Assembly (NCBI GenBank): GCA_030824835.1
Contig: JAPJRA010000330.1
Span: 1 to 5,158 of the forward strand
Direction of reading: 5' to 3'
DNA from: Geminicoccaceae bacterium
Lineage (GTDB): Bacteria > Pseudomonadota > Alphaproteobacteria > Geminicoccales > Geminicoccaceae
Length of the DNA stretch: 5,158 nt
Positions within the stretch are counted from its first letter, which is position 1, and every line of letters starts with the position of its first letter. Below, piece after piece: positions 1-5,158 of this stretch. Made by a program: the position numbers and the translations under genes. The notes beneath the pieces were generated by a model, which had not been told where the DNA came from, made no database searches, and was given only the letters and a program-made list of their open reading frames with translations.

Positions 1-1
1 G

Positions 2-904
2 CCGGGCCGGCACATGATGAACGTCGGCGGCGGGCTCTTCTGCCTGCTCCTCGGTATCCTCTACTTCAACGGCGCCGGCGTCTGGACCATGATCCTCGTC
101 GCGCTTGTCGCCGGCGCCATCGGCTGGCACCTGATCATGGCGATCGGCGGCGCCGACATGCCGGTGGTGATCTCGATGCTGAACAGCTACTCGGGCTGGG
201 CGGCGGCCGCGATCGGCTTCACGCTGTCGAACAACCTGCTGATCGTGACCGGTGCCCTCGTCGGCTCCTCCGGTGCGATCCTCTCCTACATCATGTGCCG
301 GGCGATGAACCGCAACTTCATCTCGGTCATCCTCGGCGGCTTCGGTGGCACCTCCGGCCCTGCGCTCGAGATCGAGGGCGAGCAGGTGGCGATCGACTCC
401 GACGGCGTCGCCGCGATGCTCGAGGACGCAGAGTCAGTGATCATCGTCCCCGGCTACGGCATGGCGGTCGCCCAGGCGCAGCAGCCGGTCTCCGAGCTCG
501 TCAAGCGGCTGCGCGCCAAGGGCAAGGAGGTGCGCTTCGGCATCCATCCGGTCGCCGGGCGGCTCCCCGGGCACATGAACGTGCTGCTGGCCGAGGCCAA
601 GGTGCCCTATGACATCGTGCTCGAGATGGACGAGATCAACGAGGACTTCCCCTCGACCGACGTGGCCATCGTCATCGGCTCGAACGACATCGTGAACCCG
701 GCGGCGCAGGAGGACCCGAACTCCCCGATCGCCGGGATGCCGGTGCTCGAAGTCTGGAAAGCGAAGAACGTGCTGGTGCTGAAGCGTGGCCAGGGCACTG
801 GATACTCGGGCATCGAGAACCCGCTGTTCTACAAGGAGAACTGTCGGATGTTCTACGGCGACGCCAAGAAGTCGCTCGATAGTCTCCTGCCGATGCTCAA
901 CTAG
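2..904 (+). CDS. pntB: NAD(P) transhydrogenase subunit beta (PntB), C-terminal 300 residues, 5' end outside window
   Basis: PntB is the inner-membrane and NADP(H)-binding subunit of the proton-translocating transhydrogenase, which with PntA transfers hydride from NADH to NADP+ at the expense of the proton gradient. The reading frame is open from base 2, so the start codon and roughly the first third of a usual ~460-residue protein are missing. Visible residues 5-23, 27-50 and about 65-100 are hydrophobic membrane helices of domain II, including [16 protein letters not shown] and the [18 protein letters not shown] helix. After a short variable linker comes domain III: the [10 protein letters not shown] nucleotide-binding loop (bases 452-481), [41 protein letters not shown], and the KR...[10 protein letters not shown] segment whose Lys-Arg pair binds the NADP 2'-phosphate in known structures. 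It ends at TAG 902-904 with no hairpin terminator visible just after it. pntA would be expected upstream, outside the window. The family is certain; only the N-terminus is unseen. Confidence 0.97.
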   Translation, partial: PGRHMMNVGGGLFCLLLGILYFNGAGVWTMILVALVAGAIGWHLIMAIGGADMPVVISMLNSYSGWAAAAIGFTLSNNLLIVTGALVGSSGAILSYIMCRAMNRNFISVILGGFGGTSGPALEIEGEQVAIDSDGVAAMLEDAESVIIVPGYGMAVAQAQQPVSELVKRLRAKGKEVRFGIHPVAGRLPGHMNVLLAEAKVPYDIVLEMDEINEDFPSTDVAIVIGSNDIVNPAAQEDPNSPIAGMPVLEVWKAKNVLVLKRGQGTGYSGIENPLFYKENCRMFYGDAKKSLDSLLPMLN

Positions 905-963
905 TCGGGTGCGCTCAGGTGGTGGCGACGGGTCTGGAAGAGATTGTGGGTCTGGCCATGGCT

Positions 964-971
964 GGAGAGGA
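964..971 (+). promoter_or_regulatory. ribosome binding site of the small ORF
   Basis: GGAGAGGA lies five bases before the ATG at 977. It is the main reason to choose that start over the in-frame ATG at 944, which has no comparable purine-rich stretch before it. Confidence 0.45.
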
Positions 972-976
972 ACCGC

Positions 977-1267
977 ATGCCGGGGCAGGTGATTGATCTG
1001 GCCGTCTATCGCGGGACTCGGCGGAGCGTGCGCGAGAGCACCGTCGACATAGCGCCGCTTCCGTGGCTGTGGGCGACTTGGGCCGCCTTTAGCACGCTTG
1101 CTTGGTGGGCAGTGCCGGCTGCCTGCCCGGGCGGTGAGCGACCGTGCCATGGCGCGGCACCGCTCCTGGCAAGGGACTCATCGGATGACAAGCTACCGCG
1201 GCGCCCCTGCCGTCCCATCGATGACCCCAGGGGCAGCATCGTCGACTTGGCAGTTCTGTCAGAATAG
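977..1267 (+). CDS. possible small protein, 96 aa, VIDLAVYR motif and Trp-rich segment
   Basis: I do not recognise a named family. The ORF begins 72 bases after the pntB stop, behind a good Shine-Dalgarno sequence, and ends at TAG 1265-1267. Residues 5-12 read VIDLAVYR, followed by a basic stretch (RGTRR, 13-16 region); short N-termini of this VIDLxxYR-plus-arginine kind recall small hypothetical proteins of alphaproteobacteria, a recollection not checked here. Residues 28-49 are hydrophobic and tryptophan-rich (W30, W32, W35, W43, W44), possibly a single membrane segment or an amphipathic helix. Residues 50-96 are polar, rich in Pro, Arg and Asp, and have weaker codon bias, so the tail may be non-native or the ORF may be decaying. 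With no terminator after pntB it could be co-transcribed with it. The alternative is that it is a chance ORF in GC-rich spacer. No function is proposed. Confidence 0.42.
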   Translation: MPGQVIDLAVYRGTRRSVRESTVDIAPLPWLWATWAAFSTLAWWAVPAACPGGERPCHGAAPLLARDSSDDKLPRRPCRPIDDPRGSIVDLAVLSE

Positions 1268-1332
1268 CGGTGATAGTCCGCGAGCATCAGGCTGGGGGTC
1301 CTGTTGTGAGGGACCGCCGGTAAGCCCATGAC

Positions 1333-1343
1333 AAGGAAAAGGA
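1333..1343 (+). promoter_or_regulatory. ribosome binding site of phaA
   Basis: The purine run AAGGAAAAGGA ends seven bases before the ATG at 1351. It contains two AGGA-like cores, the second at the better spacing. It supports 1351 as the start; the upstream ATG at 1328 is out of frame with phaA. Confidence 0.75.
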
Positions 1344-1350
1344 TCAGGAC

Positions 1351-2526
1351 ATGACGGACGTCGTGATCGTGGCGGCAGCGAGGACCCCGATCGGGGGCTT
1401 CCTCGGAGGCCTTGGTGGCGTGCCGGCCGATCAGCTCGGCGCGGTGGCGATCAAGGCGGTGCTGGAGCGAGCCGGGATCGAGGCCGCCGAGGTGTCGGAC
1501 GTGATTCTGGGTCACGTGCTGACGGCCGGGCTGGGTCAGAACCCCGCCCGCCAGGCCGCCATCAAGGCGGGCGTGCCGAAGGAGACGCCGGCGATCACGA
1601 TCAATCAGGTCTGCGGCTCGGGCCTGCGGGCCGTGGCGATGGGCTTTCAGGCGATCAAGTCCGGCGATGCGGCCGTGGTCGTCGCCGGCGGCCAGGAGAG
1701 CATGAGCCTCGCGACCCACTGCGCCTACCTCCGGTCGGGCCAGAAGATGGGCTCGCTCGAGTTCGTCGACACGATGATCAGAGACGGGCTCTGGGACGCC
1801 TTCAACGGCTATCACATGGGCACGACGGCGGAGAACGTCGCCCAGAAGTGGCAGATCACCCGCGAGGAGCAGGACAAGTTCGCCGCGGAGTCCCAGCGCA
1901 AGGCGGCCGAGGCCCAGCAGGCGGGCCGCTTCAAGGACGAGATCGTCCCGGTCACGGTCAAGACCCGCAAGGGCGACGTGGTCGTCGACACCGACGAGCA
2001 TCCCAAGCCCGGCACGACCCCCGAGACCTTGGCCAAGCTGCGCGGCGCGTTCGCCAAGGACGGCACGGTGACCGCCGGCAACGCCTCGGGCCTGAACGAC
2101 GGCGCCTCGGCGACGCTGCTGATGAGTGCGGCGGAGGCCCAGCGCCGGGGGCTGGCGCCGCTGGCCCGGATCGCGTCGTGGGCCACCGCCGGTGTCGACC
2201 CGGCGGTGATGGGCAGCGGCCCGATCCCGGCCTCGCGCAAGGCGCTCGAGAGGGCGGGCTGGCAGGTGGGCGACCTCGACCTGGTCGAGGCCAACGAGGC
2301 CTTCGCCGCCCAGGCCTGCGCGGTCAACAAGGACATGGGCTGGGATACCGGCAAGGTGAACGTCAATGGCGGGGCGATCGCGCTCGGCCACCCGATCGGC
2401 GCCTCGGGCAACCGGGTGCTGGTGACCCTGCTGCACGAGATGGGCAAGCGCGACGCCAAGAAGGGCCTGGCCACCCTGTGCATCGGCGGCGGCATGGGCA
2501 TCGCCCTCTGCGTCGAGCGCGGCTGA
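1351..2526 (+). CDS. phaA: acetyl-CoA acetyltransferase (beta-ketothiolase), PhaA
   Basis: This cytoplasmic biosynthetic thiolase condenses two acetyl-CoA into acetoacetyl-CoA, the first step of polyhydroxybutyrate synthesis. At 391 residues it matches the usual length of the family almost exactly. The acylated nucleophile is Cys88 in NQVCGSG, the second catalytic set is His347 in GHPIGASG and Cys377 in LCIGGGMG, and Asn315 in the NEAFA motif helps hold the oxyanion hole. His155-Met156 in [10 protein letters not shown] marks the short-chain thiolase pocket. All are offset by one residue from the well-studied Zoogloea ramigera enzyme as I remember it. The start is fixed by a strong purine-rich site and by the conserved [15 protein letters not shown] opening. 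It is followed 31 bases later by phaB, so the two form an operon. A degradative acetoacetyl-CoA thiolase (AtoB) role is chemically possible, but the neighbours favour PHA synthesis. Nothing is broken or unusual. Confidence 0.97.
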   Translation: MTDVVIVAAARTPIGGFLGGLGGVPADQLGAVAIKAVLERAGIEAAEVSDVILGHVLTAGLGQNPARQAAIKAGVPKETPAITINQVCGSGLRAVAMGFQAIKSGDAAVVVAGGQESMSLATHCAYLRSGQKMGSLEFVDTMIRDGLWDAFNGYHMGTTAENVAQKWQITREEQDKFAAESQRKAAEAQQAGRFKDEIVPVTVKTRKGDVVVDTDEHPKPGTTPETLAKLRGAFAKDGTVTAGNASGLNDGASATLLMSAAEAQRRGLAPLARIASWATAGVDPAVMGSGPIPASRKALERAGWQVGDLDLVEANEAFAAQACAVNKDMGWDTGKVNVNGGAIALGHPIGASGNRVLVTLLHEMGKRDAKKGLATLCIGGGMGIALCVERG

Positions 2527-2543
2527 GCGCGGCAAGAGTTCAA

Positions 2544-2550
2544 AGGGAGA
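2544..2550 (+). promoter_or_regulatory. ribosome binding site of phaB
   Basis: AGGGAGA lies seven bases before the ATG at 2558, inside the 31-base gap after phaA. That gap has no hairpin or promoter-like element, so phaB should be read from the phaA transcript. Confidence 0.7.
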
Positions 2551-2557
2551 AAGAGAG

Positions 2558-3283
2558 ATGGCTCGGGTTGCGTTGGTCACGGGCGGCAGCCGCGGCATCG
2601 GTGCCGCCGTCTCCAAGGCGCTGCAGGCGGCCGGCTACAAGGTCGCCGCGAACTATGCCGGCAATGACGAGGCGGCGCAGCGCTTCAAGAGCGAGACCGG
2701 CATCCCGGTCTTCAAGTGGAGCGTCGCGGACTACGACGCCTGTGCTGCCGGGATCAAGCAGGTCGAGGCCGAGGTCGGGCCGATCGACGTGCTGGTCAAC
2801 AATGCCGGCATCACGCGCGACGCGATGTTCCATCGCATGAGCCGCGAGCAGTGGCAGGAGGTCATCTCGACCAACCTGAACGGCATCTTCAACATGACCC
2901 ATCCGATCTGGCCGGGGATGCGCGACCGGAAGTTCGGCCGGATCATCAACATCTCCTCGGTCAACGGCCAGAAGGGCCAGGCCGGCCAGGTGAACTACTC
3001 GGCGGCCAAGGCCGGCGACATCGGCTTCACCAAGGCTTTGGCGCAGGAGGGTGCCCGCGCCGGGATCACGGTCAACGCGATCTGCCCGGGCTATATCGGC
3101 ACCGAGATGGTGCGCGCCATCGACGAGAAGATCCTGAGCGAGCGCATCGTGCCGCAGATCCCGGTCGGCCGCCTCGGCGAGCCCGAGGAGGTGGCCCGCT
3201 GCGTGGTGTTCCTCGCCGGCGACGAGGCCGGCTTCATCACCGGCTCGACCATTTCTGCCAACGGCGGCCAGTACCTGGCCTGA
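2558..3283 (+). CDS. phaB: acetoacetyl-CoA reductase, PhaB
   Basis: PhaB reduces acetoacetyl-CoA to (R)-3-hydroxybutyryl-CoA, normally with NADPH, giving the monomer that PhaC polymerises. It is a classical short-chain dehydrogenase/reductase of 241 residues, the expected length. The cofactor loop TGGSRGIG is at 8-15, NNAG at 81-84, and the catalytic tetrad is Asn106 (STNLNG), Ser134 (NISSVNGQKGQ), Tyr147 and Lys151 (YSAAK). PGYIGTEM at 177-184 is the usual loop after the active site, and the C-terminus FITGSTISANGGQYLA is typical. The VNGQKGQ-x-GQVNYSAAKAG block and AANYAGND at 30-37 separate it from the related fatty-acid enzyme FabG and resemble alphaproteobacterial PhaB. Context with phaA and phaC supports this over FabG. 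Its NADPH need gives a metabolic reason for pntB nearby. A terminator lies 42 bases after the stop. Confidence 0.96.
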   Translation: MARVALVTGGSRGIGAAVSKALQAAGYKVAANYAGNDEAAQRFKSETGIPVFKWSVADYDACAAGIKQVEAEVGPIDVLVNNAGITRDAMFHRMSREQWQEVISTNLNGIFNMTHPIWPGMRDRKFGRIINISSVNGQKGQAGQVNYSAAKAGDIGFTKALAQEGARAGITVNAICPGYIGTEMVRAIDEKILSERIVPQIPVGRLGEPEEVARCVVFLAGDEAGFITGSTISANGGQYLA

Positions 3284-3325
3284 GCGGGTGCCTCCCTGCA
3301 CTCAGGCTTGGCCGTCAGGCAAATT

Positions 3326-3362
3326 GACGAGGGAGGTCCCTCGGGTACCTCCCTCGTCTTTT
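3326..3362 (+). terminator. intrinsic terminator after phaAB
   Basis: A perfect 12-bp inverted repeat, GACGAGGGAGGT at 3326-3337 and ACCTCCCTCGTC at 3347-3358, encloses a 9-base loop and is followed directly by TTTT at 3359-3362. It sits 42 bases after the phaB stop and 73 bases before the chosen phaC start. The orientation of the T-run means it stops + strand transcription coming from phaAB. The T-run is short, so some readthrough into phaC is possible. Confidence 0.9.
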
Positions 3363-3377
3363 CTCCGTTGCTGCGTT

Positions 3378-3397
3378 GCGAGCATCGGATCGCTCGC
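3378..3397. promoter_or_regulatory. dyad in the phaC upstream region, possible operator
   Basis: GCGAGC and GCTCGC form a perfect 6-bp inverted repeat around eight bases. It lies between the phaAB terminator and phaC, 38 bases before the phaC start, just after a TGC-rich run (TTGCTGCGTTGC, 3368-3379). PhaR repressors of PHA genes are known to bind TGC-rich sites, so an operator is conceivable. It could equally be chance in GC-rich DNA, and no clear promoter hexamers accompany it. Confidence 0.25.
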
Positions 3398-3422
3398 TGG
3401 CCTGCTCTGCCGATTGCCTCAT

Positions 3423-3428
3423 GGAGAG
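3423..3428 (+). promoter_or_regulatory. ribosome binding site deciding the phaC start
   Basis: GGAGAG lies seven bases before the ATG at 3436. The in-frame ATG at 3421 has no purine-rich site in front of it (the preceding bases are pyrimidine-rich) and itself overlaps this site, so 3436 is preferred. Confidence 0.6.
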
Positions 3429-3435
3429 CGTCGTA

Positions 3436-5158
3436 ATGTCGATCTCGGCTGAGGAGGGATCCGCCTCTGGTCCCGCCGAGCAGATGGCCGCCATGCAGCG
3501 GATCGGCGAGAAAAGCCGGCGGGTGGTCGAGCTGTGGCTCGGCAAGGGCGGCGCCGGCACGCTGCCGGTCAGCGCCGACCTTGCCAGCGACTTCATGCGG
3601 ATGACGCAGCATGTGCTGGCCAACCCGCTGGCTCTGGTCGAGACGCAGACCGAGTTCTGGCAGGACTATCTGACCTTGTGGCAGCGCACGGCGCAGCGCA
3701 TGCTCGGTCTGGAGGCCGAGCCGGTGATCGCGCCGGGCAAGGACGACCGCCGCTTCAAGCACGAGCAGTGGTCGGAGAACGCCGCGTTCGATTTCATCAA
3801 GCAGAGCTACCTGCTCTCCGCCCGCTGCCTGCACAACACCGTTCGCGGGGCCGACGGGCTGGACGACCAGACCAGGCGTAAGGTCGAGTTCTACACGCGC
3901 CAGGTGGTCGACGCGCTGGCACCCAGCAACTTCGCGCATACCAATCCGGAGGTGGTGGCCGCCACGCTGGAGAGCGGCGGCGGCAATCTGGTCAAGGGGC
4001 TGGAGAATCTGCTGGACGATCTCGAGCGCGGCGAGGGCGAGCTCAAGGTCAGCATGACCGACCGCAAGGCGTTCGAGCTCGGCCGGAACATCGCCACCAG
4101 CCCGGGCCAGGTGGTGTTCCAGAACGAGCTGATGCAGCTCATCCAGTATGCGCCGTCGACCAAGCGGGTGAAGCGCAGGCCGCTGCTGATCATCCCGCCC
4201 TGGATCAACAAGTTCTACATCCTGGATCTGCAGGCCAAGAACAGCTTCATCAAGTTCTGCGTCGACCAGGGCCACACCGTGTTCGTGCTCTCCTGGATCA
4301 ATCCGGACGAGCGCCACAAGGACCTTGGCTGGGCCGAGTACATGGCGCTGGGGCCGCTTGCAGCGCTGGACGCGATCGAGCAGGCGATCGGCGAGCGCGA
4401 GGTCAACGTCATCGGCTACTGCATCGGTGGCACCTTGCTCGCGACGACGCTGGCCTGGATGGCCGCCCGGGGCGACCGGCGATTCACCTCGGCCACGTTC
4501 TTCACCTCCATCATGGATTTCAAGGACGCCGGCGAGCTGACCCTGTTCGTCGACGAGGAGCAGCTCGCGAAGATCGAGCGGCAGATGGACGAGAAGGGCT
4601 ATCTCGATGCCGGCTCGATGGCGGCGACCTTCAACCTGATGCGGGCGAACGATCTGATCTGGTCGTTCGTGGTCAGCAACTATCTCCTCGGCAAGGAGCC
4701 CTTGCCGTTCGATCTGCTCTATTGGAACTCCGACAGCACGCGGATGCCGGCGGCGACGCATCGCTACTATCTGCGCAACATGTACCAGAAGAACCTGCTC
4801 AAGGAGCCGGGTGGGCTGGTGCTCGACGGTACGCCGATCGACCTGCGCCGCGTGGAGACGCCGGTGTTCCTGCTCTCGGCGCGCGAGGACCATATCGCAC
4901 CCTGGCGCAACACCTACGCCGCGGCCGGCCTTTATGCCGGGCCGGTGCGGTTCGTGCTGGCGGGCTCGGGGCACATCGCCGGCGTGATCAACCCGGCGGG
5001 CTCGGCCAAGTACGGCCACTGGACCAACGACGAGCTGCCGGCGGATCCCGACGCCTGGCTCGAGGGGGCAACGCAGCACCCCGGCTCGTGGTGGCCGCTG
5101 TGGGCCGAGTGGCAGGGGCAGCTCGCCGGCGGCGAGGTCGCGGCGCGGGAGCCGGGCC
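3436..5158 (+). CDS. phaC: class I poly(3-hydroxyalkanoate) synthase PhaC, 3' end outside window
   Basis: PhaC polymerises (R)-3-hydroxyacyl-CoA, mainly 3-hydroxybutyryl-CoA, into polyester at the surface of granules. The frame runs open to the window edge, giving 574 residues without a stop; class I synthases are usually about 560-620 residues, so little is missing. After a variable N-terminal tail, the PhaC N-terminal domain spans about 100-270 (SYLLSARCL, NPEVVAATLESGG, GRNIATSPGQVVFQNELMQLIQY, PPWINKFYILDLQ). The alpha/beta-hydrolase catalytic domain carries nucleophile Cys329 in the lipase-like box GYCIGG, Asp485 in SAREDHIAPW and His513 in GSGHIAGVINP; Asp-to-His spacing of 28 equals that of Ralstonia eutropha PhaC. 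Trp430 in LLYWNSDSTRMP and the HPGSWWP block near 557 are also family hallmarks. Length and the single complete subunit argue against class III (PhaC-PhaE) and class IV. It lies beyond the phaAB terminator, so it probably has its own promoter. A start at 3421, adding five residues, is less likely. Confidence 0.96.
   Translation, partial: MSISAEEGSASGPAEQMAAMQRIGEKSRRVVELWLGKGGAGTLPVSADLASDFMRMTQHVLANPLALVETQTEFWQDYLTLWQRTAQRMLGLEAEPVIAPGKDDRRFKHEQWSENAAFDFIKQSYLLSARCLHNTVRGADGLDDQTRRKVEFYTRQVVDALAPSNFAHTNPEVVAATLESGGGNLVKGLENLLDDLERGEGELKVSMTDRKAFELGRNIATSPGQVVFQNELMQLIQYAPSTKRVKRRPLLIIPPWINKFYILDLQAKNSFIKFCVDQGHTVFVLSWINPDERHKDLGWAEYMALGPLAALDAIEQAIGEREVNVIGYCIGGTLLATTLAWMAARGDRRFTSATFFTSIMDFKDAGELTLFVDEEQLAKIERQMDEKGYLDAGSMAATFNLMRANDLIWSFVVSNYLLGKEPLPFDLLYWNSDSTRMPAATHRYYLRNMYQKNLLKEPGGLVLDGTPIDLRRVETPVFLLSAREDHIAPWRNTYAAAGLYAGPVRFVLAGSGHIAGVINPAGSAKYGHWTNDELPADPDAWLEGATQHPGSWWPLWAEWQGQLAGGEVAAREPG

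Larger units (their letters stand above)
905..1350. other. pntB-phaA intergenic region, 446 bases
   Basis: This gap separates pntB from phaA. It holds one plausible small gene (977-1267) and otherwise only short sequence features. These are an 8-bp direct repeat GGGTCTGG at 930-937 and 948-955, a GC-rich dyad GGCAG-N6-CTGCC at 1108-1123 running into the palindrome GCCCGGGC at 1125-1132, and a weak stem GGTCC-N9-GGACC at 1297-1315 in the phaA leader. TTGGCA at 1247-1252 looks like a -35 element, but no convincing -10 follows at the right spacing. I see no intrinsic terminator behind pntB, no tRNA and no transposon end. A promoter for phaAB is expected here from the length of the gap, but I cannot place it. 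Confidence 0.6.

Noticed and set aside
930..955. Direct repeat GGGTCTGG at 930-937 and 948-955 as a regulator site or duplication
   Set aside because: Only eight bases long, with unrelated flanks and no promoter context.
1247..1276. TTGGCA as a sigma-70 -35 element, or part of a sigma-54 site, for phaA
   Set aside because: At 16-18 base spacing no hexamer comes near TATAAT, and the GG at 1249-1250 has no GC at the -12 position expected for sigma-54. It is too weak to call a promoter.
1006..2616. 536-codon open frame on the minus strand opposite phaA
   Set aside because: Same codon-bias shadow effect; the + strand carries a full-length thiolase with all catalytic residues.
1848..2840. 330-codon open frame on the + strand overlapping phaA and phaB in another frame
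   Set aside because: The translation is arginine/glycine-rich, typical of a +1 shift of GC-rich coding DNA, and it spans the ends of two well-supported genes.
3421..3435. ATG at 3421 as the phaC start
   Set aside because: No Shine-Dalgarno sequence precedes it, while the ATG at 3436 has GGAGAG at good spacing.
3091..5079. 662-codon open frame on the minus strand opposite phaC and the end of phaB
   Set aside because: It mirrors the phaC codons: high third-position GC makes stops rare on the opposite strand. The translation is low-complexity, rich in Arg, His, Leu and Gly, and matches no family I know, whereas the + strand encodes an intact synthase with its full catalytic triad.
1..5158. The first eight bases of the window (GCCGGGCC) equal the last eight, suggesting circularity or a terminal repeat
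   Set aside because: Both copies lie within coding sequence that reads naturally (PntB and PhaC), and an 8-base match in GC-rich DNA is easily chance.

Overview
This window is a polyhydroxyalkanoate (PHA) synthesis locus lying just downstream of the end of a membrane transhydrogenase gene, all on the + strand. The DNA is GC-rich, with mostly G or C at third codon positions. The proteins resemble alphaproteobacterial homologues, for example PhaB with an AANYAGND stretch after its first Rossmann unit and a PntB ending like those of free-living proteobacteria. I infer a Rhodospirillales- or Rhizobiales-like alphaproteobacterium, from remembered family patterns only.

Layout: 2-904 is the C-terminal 300 residues of PntB, the beta subunit of proton-translocating NAD(P) transhydrogenase, and its start lies before the window. 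905-1350 is a 446-base gap holding one possible small gene (977-1267, 96 aa, good ribosome binding site, VIDLAVYR motif, tryptophan-rich segment) and the leader of the next gene. 1351-2526 is phaA (acetyl-CoA acetyltransferase) and 2558-3283 is phaB (acetoacetyl-CoA reductase); they are 31 bases apart and almost certainly co-transcribed. A strong intrinsic terminator (12-bp perfect stem, then TTTT) at 3326-3362 closes phaAB. After it, 3436 to the window end is phaC, a class I PHA synthase with a complete Cys-Asp-His triad, cut by the window edge probably a few tens of residues before its natural stop.

Together PhaA condenses two acetyl-CoA to acetoacetyl-CoA, PhaB reduces it with NADPH to (R)-3-hydroxybutyryl-CoA, and PhaC polymerises that into granules. 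PntAB makes NADPH from NADH using the proton gradient, so its position next to phaAB fits a supply of reductant for PhaB; the functional link is inference. The catalytic residues I could place are intact in all four proteins, and I see no mobile element, CRISPR array, RNA gene or broken gene. I did not find a previously undescribed system. The points worth a second look are the pnt-pha linkage, the terminator splitting phaAB from phaC, the small ORF, and dyad sequences ahead of phaA and phaC.
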